This document shows positions 1 through 8,908 of a stretch of 28,429 bases of DNA, one piece after another. Origin of the DNA: CAYXVU01 sp964468725 (lineage in GTDB: Bacteria; Acidobacteriota; Blastocatellia; UBA7656); the NCBI GenBank assembly GCA_964468725.1, contig CAYXVU010000059.1, positions 1 to 28,429 on the forward strand, written 5' to 3'. Below the pieces are notes generated by a model that saw nothing but the letters and a program-made list of their open reading frames with translations, made no database searches and was not told the origin of the DNA. The position numbers were made by a program, and so were the translations under genes. Numbering within the stretch: position 1 is the stretch's first letter; each line of letters opens with the position of its first letter.

Positions 1-111
1 AAAGTGCTCGGCTGCACACCCGAAGAGTTGTCGCGCCGCGCGGCCAGCGCCTTCATTGAGCATCTGAAATCCTTTGCCGTTGAACCGCCAGCCGTGCGTC
101 AGGTGGTCTAG
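1..111 (+). CDS. C-terminal fragment of an unidentified protein
   Basis: The first base starts an open frame of 36 codons that ends with TAG at 109-111; the 5' part lies outside the window. The visible tail (KVLGCTPEELSRR, ending AVRQVV) is charged and probably helical, with no motif I recognise. The next gene starts 35 bases downstream on the same strand, so the two may be co-transcribed. It is called coding because the frame is open from the edge and its stop is followed closely by a well-placed Shine-Dalgarno for the next gene. No function is proposed. Confidence 0.55.
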   Translation, partial: KVLGCTPEELSRRAASAFIEHLKSFAVEPPAVRQVV

Positions 112-146
112 CAAAACCGAACGTTTTGCCGGGAAGGAGTGGAACT

Positions 147-617
147 ATGCAGGAACAAAATTTTCTCATGCAACCGACGGCAGGCATGCCGCCGCCTATC
201 AAGAAGCCGCGCTATACCAAGAAGAGCCGCGTGCTCGATCTGTTTCGTTCCGGTGTGACCGATGTCGGCGTGATTGCTCGCACCGTTGGCACGCAGCCCA
301 GCTATGTGGCGAGCGTCTTACAAACGGCGGGGTTGATTCAAAACTATTTCGACCTCTACACCACGACCGCACACGAGCAGAACCTGTATGGCCGGTACTT
401 CAAAAACATTTTGAGCTTTCGGGATGTGGAGGCGGCCAAAGAGTCGGTGCGCCGCATTGCCAACCTGTACAACCATTTTGAGAGGCTCGGTGATCGCGCC
501 GGACAGCATCACGCGCAAGTCATCGCGCTGACCGGACTCAATCGCGCCAAGTGGAGCGGCAAACTCGAAGAGGCGCGAATCTTTCAAGCCTGGCTGACAG
601 AGGTGATGGCCGGGTAA
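147..617 (+). CDS. Small helix-turn-helix-like hypothetical protein
   Basis: A 156-residue protein. The start is ATG at 147 because GGAAGGAG lies at 132-139, 7 bases upstream; a TTG at 126 is in frame but has no such support. After a basic N-terminus (IKKPRYTKKSR), residues about 28-61 (VLDLFRSGVTDVGVIARTVG, then QPSYVASVLQTAGLI) have the spacing of a helix-turn-helix of the MarR or resolvase type: a hydrophobic helix, a Gly-containing turn, and a recognition-like helix with Ser/Tyr. The remainder is alpha-helical and charged. No catalytic motif is visible. A DNA-binding role is inferred from the pattern alone, and the family is not recognised. Confidence 0.7.
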   Translation: MQEQNFLMQPTAGMPPPIKKPRYTKKSRVLDLFRSGVTDVGVIARTVGTQPSYVASVLQTAGLIQNYFDLYTTTAHEQNLYGRYFKNILSFRDVEAAKESVRRIANLYNHFERLGDRAGQHHAQVIALTGLNRAKWSGKLEEARIFQAWLTEVMAG

Positions 618-669
618 AGGCGATCCTGCTGCATAATGCCTCTGAGCCGTTTAGTGATAGAATCGCAGA

Positions 670-1422
670 GTGCGATGGCGACTCATCATTTCATACCTGA
701 CGACTCTCAGCCTCGTACTCTTGAGCTCCTGTTCGGAAAACAGAGGCTCGCTGGTCAACGACACCGCGACTTTGACCGGCGAGCCTGATTCGTATACGGC
801 GACGGTGATTCGCACGGTTGAAGAAGAGGGCAAGCTGCCTGTCGTCTTCACAACGCGCATCACCCGCGCCGGAGACCTTCGCAAAGAAGAATGGACGGAG
901 CAAGGCGAAGCCCACATTCTGATCTGGCGTCCCGACCTCGGCAAATGCTTTCTCCTATTTCCTGAAAAGAGGCTCTACGTCGAATCGCTCCTCCAACCCC
1001 TCTCGTCAGCAAAAGAAGATCAAACTCGCAGAGCGCCGCAATCGCGCACGGCGACCGGCAAAGCCGACTCGGCGACGGGCGACGAATCGGCGATCAATGA
1101 TAGCTTTGAGGCCTTCTTATCTTCGCCGGTTGCGGTCATCGAAAGCGAAGTTCGGCGCTTGCCGGAGCAGACCCTTGATAGTCATCGTTGCGCTGTCGAA
1201 GAACGGCGCGAGCGCTTTGCCGACGGGCGCAGCGAAGTGACTAAGACCTTTCGCGCCATAGACCTTTCGGGATTGGCGATTCGCATCGAGAGCCTCTCGC
1301 AACTTGCCAACCATCAGATCAAAGTCACAACCGAACGCCGCGACATCCAAACGTCTGTCCCCTCAACAGCCTTTATTGTGCCCGCTGATTTCGCGCTCGC
1401 CTCAACCGCTACCGCCCCATAA
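670..1422 (+). CDS. Putative lipoprotein of unknown function
   Basis: A 250-residue protein. GTG at 670 is the only possible start, since an in-frame TAG lies at 658-660; no strong Shine-Dalgarno is visible. The N-terminus MRWRLIISYLTTLSLVLLSSC is a clear lipoprotein signal with lipobox L-S-S-C and lipidated Cys21, so the mature protein should be anchored to a membrane facing the periplasm. The body contains a beta-rich stretch (HILIWRPDLGKCFLLFPEKRLYVE) resembling outer-membrane-lipoprotein-sorting or DUF4412-like folds, where a lipid-binding half-barrel carries such W-R-P and P-E-K-R segments. A central Ser/Ala/Asp-rich linker (residues about 112-145) is low in complexity. The family assignment is tentative. 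It converges on the foldase gene across a shared hairpin. Confidence 0.75.
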   Translation: MRWRLIISYLTTLSLVLLSSCSENRGSLVNDTATLTGEPDSYTATVIRTVEEEGKLPVVFTTRITRAGDLRKEEWTEQGEAHILIWRPDLGKCFLLFPEKRLYVESLLQPLSSAKEDQTRRAPQSRTATGKADSATGDESAINDSFEAFLSSPVAVIESEVRRLPEQTLDSHRCAVEERRERFADGRSEVTKTFRAIDLSGLAIRIESLSQLANHQIKVTTERRDIQTSVPSTAFIVPADFALASTATAP

Positions 1423-1463
1423 AAAAATCGCGGCAGGCATTGTCTTTGTCACAATGCCTGCCG
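1423..1463 (-). terminator. Rho-independent terminator for the ppiD-like gene, shared by convergent genes
   Basis: A perfect 13-bp inverted repeat (arms 1431-1443 and 1451-1463, 7-base loop) sits between two convergent genes. Read on the minus strand, the stem is followed by CGATTTTTTT, a classic U-tract, so it terminates the foldase transcript. On the plus strand the hairpin lacks a U-tract, but it may still stop or stabilise the lipoprotein mRNA. Confidence 0.85.
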
Positions 1464-1487
1464 TGAGAGCCTTCGCGTCTGACGTGA

Positions 1488-3590
1488 TTATTCTGCCGGT
1501 GCGCCGGGCGATCTTCTGCGCGTCGGCAAGGTGGCAGCGTCTACTGGCACGCTTTCCGGGCCAGCGATGTGAGTATCAATCACGTTTTGATAGATTTTGA
1601 TCTCGCCTTTGCCGAGCATCTCTTTTTGCATAGATTCCAGAAAGGTTGAAAAGATGGTGTTGCGTTTATTGGCGAGCAGATTATCTTCTATGGTTTTGCG
1701 CTGATCTTGAAATTTTTGCCCCATATCGGCTTCCGTGCGCCCAAACAGACCGGCGACCACAAAGGATTCGCCCTCATTGGCTTCAATCGGTTCGGGCGTG
1801 ACTTCGCCGATTTTCAACTTGTAAACGCGATTGATGTCGGCTTCGCCTACTAACGGGCCAATCGAGTCGGTTCCGAGTTTACCGGTTTGCTCGTCAGCTT
1901 TGAGTCCAGCTGCTGTTGCCGCCGCCTTCAACCCGTCGGGGGTCTTCGCTTGCGTCAGTTGTTGCGCCTTTTGCCGCGCCAATTCTTTAGCCTTATCCAA
2001 ACGGTAACGATCTTCGACTTTGGCTCTTACCTCTTCGAAGGTCGGATCATGTGGGTCACGCTTTTCGATGTATTGAGCGATGGCCAGTCCGTTGTTGACG
2101 TTGGTGTAATCGCCTACGTCGTTGAGATTCTCCATCTCGAAGATGTCGGACTGAAATCCGGAGGCAACCCCCAAATCGGGCAAGCTGTCGCCCTCGGCGA
2201 AGAAAGGCGTCTCTTTGACGAAGACCACCGTCGCGCCATGTTTGGCGTTGAGTTCGGCAGCCACAGCTTCGGCATTCTTGCTGGCTTTGAACTTTTCTTC
2301 GGCTTCGGCGGCCAGCTCGACCGCCTTGCTGTAGCCTTTGCGAGCGCGCGCTTCTTTGAGCAGTTGTTCGCGGGATTCTTCAAAGGTCGGCAGCTTGCGG
2401 TCAGTCACTTTCAAGACATAAAACTTATCGCCCTTTTGAATGGGCTGGCTAACTTCGTCCTTTTGCATCGAGAAGACGCGATTGAGCGGGTCATCGCTAT
2501 CGCGTTTGTCGTCTTTGTTGATGAAGCCGAGGTCGCCGCCATTGGCTTTGGTCTTCGCGTCTTGGCTGTGCTGTCGCGCCAGCGCCGCAAAATCTTCGGC
2601 AGGTTGTCCGTTCTCGCCGCGTGCGCGTTTGGCGATGTCTTCAGCCTTTTTGCGAGTATCGGCTTCCGTGTCTGGCAGGGTGGGAGACTCGGCGCTCGGT
2701 TGGGCTGCTGGCTGTTTATCGCCTGCTTTGGCGGCGGGTTTCGCGGCAGCCTCTTTGGGGATGTTAAGAACGATCTGACTGACGCGCACTTGTTTGATGC
2801 CACGTTCAGGGTTGAAGTCCTGTCGCAACTCGTCATCGGAAACCTGTATGGACTCGCCCGCTTTGGTTTGGTCAATTAACAAATATCGCGCCCGCCGTTG
2901 CTCGCTTGCGATGCGAAAGTCGCTCTTCTTCTGTTCAAAGAAAGCGCGCAGGTCTGCTTCGTTGACGGCCACCTGATCGCGGAATTTATCTGCCGCCACA
3001 ACTACCCAACGGACGTTATGGTTGGTGTTGTTGCGGCGATAGTCCTCTTCGATCTCTTCGGGCGAAACCTGCACTGCCGCGGTGATATAGCTCAGCAACT
3101 TTTGCCGTGCAATGTCGGCACGCAGGCTGTCTTCGAACTCAACCGGCGTCATCCCGATTTGAGCCACACGCGCGCGATACTCTTCCGCGCCCGGCCACGG
3201 GTTGAACATCTGCTTGAGCTGCGTCTGCACTTCGCTGTCGGTTGCTAGCATGTTGGCTTCTTCGGCAGCTTGCAAAATCAGTTTTCGACGAATCAAGTCG
3301 TCGAGAACCTGCTTACCCGCAATCGCGTAGGTTTGCCCGATATTGCTCTGCCGACGCTGTGCCTGCCCCTGAGCAATCTGTTGCCCGTAAGCGGAAAGGG
3401 CACTGCGATACTCTTTGACTGTGATTGAATAATTCCCGACTTTGGCAACGGTGTCCTCTTCGCTCGCCGCACCGCGCAGGCCGTCTAATGCAGGCGTGAA
3501 GACGCCAACCAGCCCTAACACCAGTATGGCAACGAAGCCCCACAGAAAAATCTTATGCGAGCGTTTGCTCCTACTCAAAAACTTCAACAT
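1488..3590 (-). CDS. PpiD/SurA-like membrane-anchored peptidyl-prolyl isomerase
   Basis: A 700-residue parvulin-type foldase. The start is ATG at 3590, with GGAGG 8 bases upstream. Residues 12-32 (HKIFLWGFVAILVLGLVGVF) form one N-terminal membrane anchor, so the rest faces the periplasm as in PpiD. Residues about 45-240 match a SurA/PpiD-type chaperone N-domain (VAKVGNYSITVKEYRSAL, then LIRRKLILQAAEEANM). A PpiC rotamase domain spans about 267-400 and keeps the G-G-D-L-G-F signature (351-356) and FYVLKVTDR. It is interrupted near 280-310 by an Ala/Pro/Lys-rich insert. A second half (about 400-660) may be a degenerate partner domain, as in PpiD. The likely role is folding or quality control of outer-membrane proteins. 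It has its own promoter and terminator, so it appears monocistronic. Confidence 0.9.
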   Translation of the reverse strand: MLKFLSRSKRSHKIFLWGFVAILVLGLVGVFTPALDGLRGAASEEDTVAKVGNYSITVKEYRSALSAYGQQIAQGQAQRRQSNIGQTYAIAGKQVLDDLIRRKLILQAAEEANMLATDSEVQTQLKQMFNPWPGAEEYRARVAQIGMTPVEFEDSLRADIARQKLLSYITAAVQVSPEEIEEDYRRNNTNHNVRWVVVAADKFRDQVAVNEADLRAFFEQKKSDFRIASEQRRARYLLIDQTKAGESIQVSDDELRQDFNPERGIKQVRVSQIVLNIPKEAAAKPAAKAGDKQPAAQPSAESPTLPDTEADTRKKAEDIAKRARGENGQPAEDFAALARQHSQDAKTKANGGDLGFINKDDKRDSDDPLNRVFSMQKDEVSQPIQKGDKFYVLKVTDRKLPTFEESREQLLKEARARKGYSKAVELAAEAEEKFKASKNAEAVAAELNAKHGATVVFVKETPFFAEGDSLPDLGVASGFQSDIFEMENLNDVGDYTNVNNGLAIAQYIEKRDPHDPTFEEVRAKVEDRYRLDKAKELARQKAQQLTQAKTPDGLKAAATAAGLKADEQTGKLGTDSIGPLVGEADINRVYKLKIGEVTPEPIEANEGESFVVAGLFGRTEADMGQKFQDQRKTIEDNLLANKRNTIFSTFLESMQKEMLGKGEIKIYQNVIDTHIAGPESVPVDAATLPTRRRSPGAPAE

Positions 3591-3662
3591 ACCTTATGCC
3601 TCCGAATGAATGAACCAGACCTTTCGCCTCAGTAACGAATTTCTTGCTCGAAGAAAACACGA

Positions 3663-3691
3663 ATTTTAGTGAATGTGGGCAGAGTTGACAA
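3663..3691 (-). promoter_or_regulatory. Sigma-70-like promoter of the ppiD-like gene
   Basis: Read on the minus strand, TTGTCA (3691-3686) is followed after exactly 17 bases by TAAAAT (3668-3663). Each hexamer matches 5 of 6 consensus bases. It lies about 75-100 bases upstream of the start codon at 3590, leaving a 5' leader of roughly 65 bases. Confidence 0.65.
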
Positions 3692-3865
3692 CGCGCATCC
3701 GCAAAACTGGCAAAAGCTCAATGGCAGGTTCGCAGCAGACTCTTCTCCCCTCGGAGGATTGCGAGAGGGGAAGCGAAAACGATTGCGCAGAATTTTCACT
3801 CCTTCCTTGATCCGGTCTGCCTTTTTGCACCGCACCAGCGGTCAGCCGTGCCCATTGCGGTTTGC
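3692..3865. other. Intergenic spacer with a C/G-run imperfect hairpin
   Basis: Between the TonB-domain gene and the foldase promoter. Complementary runs CCCCTC (about 3746-3751) and GAGGGG (about 3764-3769) could form a short imperfect hairpin downstream of the TonB-domain gene. There is no clear U-tract. No coding potential was identified. Confidence 0.35.
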
Positions 3866-4909
3866 TCAAGAAACGAAGTTGAAGGTGATTCTGCCGACGA
3901 CGCGCACCGGCTTGCCGGAGACTTTTGCCGCTTTGAATTTCCAACCGCGCGCCGCAGCAGTCGCCGCATCTTTCAAGAGTCGGTTGCCGGAAACCACTTT
4001 CACCCATATCACCTCGCCCTCTTCGTTGATGACCAACTCGACGACGACCAAACCGACGATCAACGAATCGCGTGCGCGCGGCGGGTAGAGCGGGATGACT
4101 TTGCGAATTGCCTGACCTTGCAGGGTCGAACCGGATTGTCGAATCAGAGCCGACTCCGCCCCGCGCGTCGCCAGAGAGCCGGAGGCGACGACGATCTCGC
4201 CTCGCAACGCGCCGGACGGTCTTTCAGGCATCGCCTCTTCCACTCCTTTGTTGCCAGCACCGCGAATGCCGCCCGCAATCGCAAACTGACCGAGCGAGAT
4301 GACATACGAAGCCGGAATCGCCGCACTGACCACCTCTCCCGCACGCGGCGCGGCGACGGCCAAGCCAATGACTTCGCCCGCCGCATTGAAGATTGGATGG
4401 CCACGTTGTTCCGGGGCGACGGACAACGAGAGTCTTCGATACCGCCGTTCGTTGAGCGAAAAGGATTCGGCGCTGGCGCTGACAGATTGCAAGGCGTTTT
4501 GGTCGAAAACGAAAAGCTGAGGAGTCACAAATAGCGATTCGCTGTCGCCAAACAGCAGCGGCTCGGCTTTGGCATCATCAACGAACAACAAGGCTACCGC
4601 CCACCGCGAGTCCACAGCGATCAGCCGCGCCTCTTTGCGCTTGCCATCAGCGCGCTTCACTTGAATACGCGATGCATCTTTGACGACTTGGTAATCGGTC
4701 GCTACAAAATTATCACCGACGAAAAAGCCGCGCCCTTGCGTCGGTGATTTGCCGCCCACATTTTCGCAACTCAATGACACGATGGCCGCCTGCAATCGCG
4801 CGGCATCTTCCGAACTCAACGCAGGGGCAATCAAAGGCCCCTGCGCCCTTATGCAGGAAGCGAGCGTCAGCAGCAATATGACGCGAAAAATTTGCCAACC
4901 AAATTTCAT
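3866..4909 (-). CDS. Degenerate trypsin-like domain fused to a TonB C-terminal domain
   Basis: A 347-residue exported protein. The N-terminus (MKFGWQIFRVILLLTLASC) ends in a possible lipobox L-A-S-C at Cys19; cleavage after RAQ by signal peptidase I is the alternative. Residues about 38-210 follow the HtrA/trypsin-like fold (GRGFFVGDNFVATDYQVV, then AGEVIGLAVA), but all three catalytic positions appear replaced: His by Gln74 in TDYQVV, Asp by Trp103 in SRWAVALL, and Ser by Arg169 in EQRGHPIFN. It should therefore be inactive as a protease. Residues about 262-347 form a TonB C-terminal domain (IPLYPPRAR, INEEGEVIWVKVVSG, GWKFKAAKV, ITFNFVS). The pair suggests an envelope scaffold or sensor rather than a true energy transducer, because no TonB-type Pro-rich spanning region is seen. 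A second gene of this type ends at 28380. Confidence 0.85.
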   Translation of the reverse strand: MKFGWQIFRVILLLTLASCIRAQGPLIAPALSSEDAARLQAAIVSLSCENVGGKSPTQGRGFFVGDNFVATDYQVVKDASRIQVKRADGKRKEARLIAVDSRWAVALLFVDDAKAEPLLFGDSESLFVTPQLFVFDQNALQSVSASAESFSLNERRYRRLSLSVAPEQRGHPIFNAAGEVIGLAVAAPRAGEVVSAAIPASYVISLGQFAIAGGIRGAGNKGVEEAMPERPSGALRGEIVVASGSLATRGAESALIRQSGSTLQGQAIRKVIPLYPPRARDSLIVGLVVVELVINEEGEVIWVKVVSGNRLLKDAATAAARGWKFKAAKVSGKPVRVVGRITFNFVS

Positions 4910-5000
4910 GTCCGTCTAATCTGTATTCGGATTGCGATGCGAGAAGCGCGCGACCTATCTTACCACACGCCTCCGCCATCCATCAGACGAACGGCGCGAC

Positions 5001-6224
5001 CTACTCGCCGCCAAGAATCTTGCCCATGTTCTGGCCGGAATAGCCGGTCATCTCTAAATACCCGCGCCCGCTGGTTGAGCGTTTGCCCGATTCGTTTGTG
5101 ATGCCCTCTACGCGAATGCTGCCTTCCCAATAGGTGACGCCCGTGCTTTCGTTTGTCTCTAACTCTTGCGCGGCGAAGGCGGCGCGAACCTGCAAGTGCA
5201 AATCGTAACGCGGCGCTTCGATCTGCCAAACAACCGGATAACGCGCTCCGCTTGTTGGCGACTGCCATTCGTCGCCGGGTGCGAGCCGCAGTTCGCCGAG
5301 CGGCAAGTGGATTGCACGCCCGTCTATTTCGATCAATGTGCCGCTCGAATGCTCATCAATCGAACCATCGGCGCGGCGAATCCGAAACACCATCAACTCG
5401 CGCCCATCATCGAGTTGAATCGAAAACCAATCCCATCCGATCTGCTCGGCGACCAAAAAACTGGTGCCGAATTCATGATCCATCCAACTCAGCCCCGCAA
5501 CCTCGAAGACTTTGCCCGCCACCGTGATCGTGCCTGTGGCTTGTAATCGCGTCAGCGAATAATAGTGCGAAGCGTTGATGGCCGCCGCCCCTTTTCGACT
5601 GATGCCGTTGTCGCCGTGAATGACTGCCGCTTTCACCGGCGCAAGGCGCAAATCCAATGCGTAGTCTCCCTCGCGCGCTTGCAGCCGGTGCATGCTGTCT
5701 TCAAGCCGCGCTTCCCAATCTTCGTTCCACACGCGGTAACGGTCTGTCGCTGCGCCAGCCCATCCGACGCCCGCGCGATTGAGGCGGTCGAAGAAGAGAA
5801 ACTGCTCTTCTTCGAGGTCGGAAATCGCCCAATGCGCCATATACAAATCGCGCACAGCCCAGCGCGACTCTAGTAACGGCTGCGGCGTGATGCCGGTGCG
5901 AAAGAAGGTGAGTTGATAGCCAAACGTCCTTCCCTCACGCGTCTGCACATTGCCTGTGTAGTACCACCACTCCGTGCGATAGTCGGGGTGCGAACCGTGA
6001 TCGCGCGGGAACGTATATTGGTAGCCCGGCGTCGCTTCACGCCAGCCCATTGGATTAAGCAATCCCTGCTGGGCAACTTCAGCGGGCTGAAAAGCCTGCG
6101 CGGAAGACTTGTCTTCTACCCCTTGTAACGCCAATGCGATAACGCTGCAAACTCCGATCAACAAGCACACGCCAATCCTGAACCGATACCCGGTCAGCGA
6201 TGATCCGTAATCTGCCCTAGTCAT
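5001..6224 (-). CDS. CrtC/AttH-like lipocalin-fold protein
   Basis: A 407-residue protein. I chose ATG at 6224 because it overlaps the upstream stop as ATGA and has AGGGA just upstream; the longer in-frame extension lies inside the permease gene. Residues about 17-35 (IGVCLLIGVCSVIALALQG) are a signal anchor or signal peptide. The body carries CrtC (hydroxyneurosporene synthase)/AttH-type signatures: HPDYRTEWWYYTGNV, FGYQLTFFRTGI, SWMDHEFGTS, WDWFSIQLDDG. These belong to a two-domain beta-barrel lipocalin-like fold. Homologues sit next to ABC transporters of the AttEFG type, as here. Carotenoid hydration is unlikely since no carotenoid genes are nearby; binding of a lipophilic ligand handed over by the transporter is the better inference. 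Confidence 0.85.
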   Translation of the reverse strand: MTRADYGSSLTGYRFRIGVCLLIGVCSVIALALQGVEDKSSAQAFQPAEVAQQGLLNPMGWREATPGYQYTFPRDHGSHPDYRTEWWYYTGNVQTREGRTFGYQLTFFRTGITPQPLLESRWAVRDLYMAHWAISDLEEEQFLFFDRLNRAGVGWAGAATDRYRVWNEDWEARLEDSMHRLQAREGDYALDLRLAPVKAAVIHGDNGISRKGAAAINASHYYSLTRLQATGTITVAGKVFEVAGLSWMDHEFGTSFLVAEQIGWDWFSIQLDDGRELMVFRIRRADGSIDEHSSGTLIEIDGRAIHLPLGELRLAPGDEWQSPTSGARYPVVWQIEAPRYDLHLQVRAAFAAQELETNESTGVTYWEGSIRVEGITNESGKRSTSGRGYLEMTGYSGQNMGKILGGE

Positions 6225-8908
6225 TCTTCCCTCGCAAACCGCATGGAGTCGCCGCGCAGAGCGCGCGTCGCCGGATAGAGTCCCGCTACCCCTGTGACCA
6301 TCACAATCAAGAGCGTAGATTGCAGCACGAATAACCATGGGAAGTGAAACTGAATCGTCCAACCGAATGATTGCACGTTGATGACATAGATCAACACCAG
6401 CGACAACAAAGCGCCGATCAAGATGCCAATCAATTGACTGACGCTGCCGATCATCAGCGCCTCAAAGACGATCAAGCGACGCACCTGCCCGCGCGTCGCG
6501 CCGAGAAAGCCTAAAATTGCAAACTCGCCGCGACGCTCCAAAATCAAGGTAATGAGCGTCGAAATCACTCCCAACCCGGCAACGATAATGGCAATGGCTT
6601 CGAGCGCGTAGGTGATGGAGAAGGTGCTGTTGAAAATTCGCACCACTTCATCCCGCACGACGCTGTTGGTCGTCAACACCAGTTGATGCGCATTGCCCGT
6701 TGTGCGCCCCAGGTCTTCGGCCACTGCCTCGGCGTCTGCGCCTTCGTGCAGATAGATCGAAAGGCTGCTCGGTTGCGCCAGCCCGTAATGCCGCGCATAG
6801 GTCTGCTTATCCATCACTACTGCGCCGCGATTATTGGAGTAGTCATAGTAAACGGCGACGACCGTGAAGCGTTGCGCGCTGATTTTGGTCGCCAGCGTGA
6901 TGGCGTCGCCGGGTTGTTTATCAAAGCGCAATGCGAAGCTTTCGGAAACGACTACCTGATCTTGGCCAATCGCTTCGCGCAGGGCTTGGCGCGCATCGCT
7001 TGGCGTTTTGAAGAGCAAGCGACCGTGTTCCAACAAGACCGCAAAATCGCCCGCGCCGAGCGTGATGAACTGCCCTTCATAGCTTGCTGGCTGCGCGGTG
7101 AAGGCATCAATCGCCGCCACCTGCGGATGGGCGCGGATGAGCGCGATGGCGGCATCGGCGATTTCGCCTTCGGAGGTTGCATTGGTTCGCGTTGCGGCTT
7201 TGGCATAGATGTCTGCGACTAGGGTGCGATCAACCCAATAGGTCACGGTTTCGCGGAAACTGCCGATGAGAATCGAAACCGCGACCATCATCGCCAAACT
7301 GACCGCCAGCGCGGCAACCGAAATCGAGATGCGCCCAATCGCGCCGCGCAGATTCGCGCTCGCCATCTTTCGTTCAGCTTGCCAGATGCGGCCTCGAACC
7401 GAATCGAGCAACCGACAGACGAGCCACAAGCCATTCGGCGCAAGCGATGCCCCGCCGAACATCAACGCCAGCGCCGCCGCATAGCCGAACACGGGTAAGC
7501 CGTTGACCGCCTCCAGCCGACTGAGCAGATAGCCGCTGGCGAAGAGCATCAGGGCAATCATGATGGGTTTGCGCGCTGGCTTGAGGTTGTTGGCCAAACG
7601 CTCTGCTCCGCGCATCGCTTCTATCGGCAAGGTGCGCGCCGCCTCCAGCGCAGGCCGCGCCGCCGCGACCAGCGACAGCGGCAGGGCAACGGCAAACGCC
7701 AAGAGCACTTCTCCGCCGCCGAGCGTGTAGCTACCGACCGATTCTTTGGCAATAGTGGCAATGTAAAACGTCTCGACCGTTGTCGCCGTTGCCAGCACGA
7801 CGGCGCTGGCCAGCACGCGTCCGAGTATCAGCCCGATGACCGTTCCGACTAACGCCGAGAGCAAGGCTTCACCCAGAAAGAGCAGCAATGCCATGCGCCG
7901 ACCGAGACCTATCGCCCGCAGTACGCCAACCTCTTTGCGGCGGGTGATGACCGAAATGGAGATCGTGTTGTAGATCATAAACAGCCCGACCAGCAGCGCG
8001 ATGGAGCCGAGCGCGTTCAAGTTAAAATGAAAGGCAGCGGTCATCCTTTCGACTTGGCCATAGGTCGTTTCAGGCCGTTTGATTGTGAGACCTTGCGGCA
8101 AGCGGCGCGCGATTTCGGCTTCGGCGGTTTCCGGGTCAATCTCGCGTTTGAGCTTCACATCTACGCGGTCGAGCAGGCCCGCGCGACCGAACGCTACTTG
8201 CGCCGCCGCAATGTCCATCAATGCGAATCGTCCATCGAGGGCGCGCGCGGGGCCTTCATCTAGTAATAACCCGCGCACCGTAAACCAGCGTTTTGTATCA
8301 CCGATGATGAGCGGCAACTGCTGGCCGAGAGCCAGACCCCGACGCCGCGCGAATTTTTCCGTGAGAATGATCGAATCCGGTCGGGTGAGCAGCGCCAGAA
8401 ACTGACGCGCGCTCACCTCACCCTCGCGCTTGCCAACGTCGAGCAAGCGATAGCGTCGCAAATCGCGGTCGCGCAGAACGTCTACGCCGAGAATCTGTAA
8501 AAAGCCGGTCGGCGACGCCCGCTGCGCTTCGGTCGGTTGGCGGCTGACCGAGGCGCTTGCCGTGTCGCTTGTCGCTACTGCCGTCGCGCCGGTCGCTTGC
8601 CCCTCTTCGACGATGGCGTAGCCGCTAATGACCGGACTGGCCTGTCCGAACTGGCGCAGCCAACCCAGATCGCGCAGCAACAGTTCATCGAAACGACCGG
8701 CGGTTCCGGTGATTTGCAAGGCAGTCTCTCCGGCGATTTGCTCGGTTGCTGCGCGAAACGAGTCGAGCGAACTGGCATTGGCAAGCCGAATAGCAATCAT
8801 CACCGCGACGCCGAGACTGATGCCAAGAATCGTGATACCGGAGCGCAACGGATTGCGAGCGAGAGCGCGCAGGATGAATTGCCGAAAGAGTTTGAAGTAG
8901 GCTGTCAC
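6221..8908 (-). CDS. FtsX/MacB-type ABC transporter permease, double-length
   Basis: An 895-residue permease. The GTG start at 8908 overlaps the ATPase stop by four bases (GTGA), and its own stop overlaps the next start (ATGA), so translation of the three genes is coupled. The order is: TM1 (about 22-42), a first MacB-like periplasmic domain, three TMs near 295-405 with the FtsX cytoplasmic loop RRKEVGVLRAIGLG, a further TM pair near 445-490, then a second half with a TM near 530-555, a second periplasmic domain, and a final FtsX domain (from about 780) with ERRGEFAILGFLGATRGQ. This doubled layout is that of AttF/AttG-like exporters working as a mechanotransmission or lipid-extracting machine. 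The likely cargo is a lipid or lipoprotein-like molecule passed to the CrtC-like partner. Confidence 0.9.
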   Translation of the reverse strand: MTAYFKLFRQFILRALARNPLRSGITILGISLGVAVMIAIRLANASSLDSFRAATEQIAGETALQITGTAGRFDELLLRDLGWLRQFGQASPVISGYAIVEEGQATGATAVATSDTASASVSRQPTEAQRASPTGFLQILGVDVLRDRDLRRYRLLDVGKREGEVSARQFLALLTRPDSIILTEKFARRRGLALGQQLPLIIGDTKRWFTVRGLLLDEGPARALDGRFALMDIAAAQVAFGRAGLLDRVDVKLKREIDPETAEAEIARRLPQGLTIKRPETTYGQVERMTAAFHFNLNALGSIALLVGLFMIYNTISISVITRRKEVGVLRAIGLGRRMALLLFLGEALLSALVGTVIGLILGRVLASAVVLATATTVETFYIATIAKESVGSYTLGGGEVLLAFAVALPLSLVAAARPALEAARTLPIEAMRGAERLANNLKPARKPIMIALMLFASGYLLSRLEAVNGLPVFGYAAALALMFGGASLAPNGLWLVCRLLDSVRGRIWQAERKMASANLRGAIGRISISVAALAVSLAMMVAVSILIGSFRETVTYWVDRTLVADIYAKAATRTNATSEGEIADAAIALIRAHPQVAAIDAFTAQPASYEGQFITLGAGDFAVLLEHGRLLFKTPSDARQALREAIGQDQVVVSESFALRFDKQPGDAITLATKISAQRFTVVAVYYDYSNNRGAVVMDKQTYARHYGLAQPSSLSIYLHEGADAEAVAEDLGRTTGNAHQLVLTTNSVVRDEVVRIFNSTFSITYALEAIAIIVAGLGVISTLITLILERRGEFAILGFLGATRGQVRRLIVFEALMIGSVSQLIGILIGALLSLVLIYVINVQSFGWTIQFHFPWLFVLQSTLLIVMVTGVAGLYPATRALRGDSMRFAREE

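Noticed and set aside
1887..2879. A 330-codon plus-strand frame opposite the foldase gene
   Set aside because: It mirrors the foldase reading frame, lacks a Shine-Dalgarno and has an Phe/Leu-rich composition typical of antisense frames.
5001..6224. Carotenoid 1,2-hydratase activity for the CrtC-like protein
   Set aside because: Only the fold-level motifs are seen, there are no carotenoid genes in the window, and the gene is coupled to an ABC exporter.
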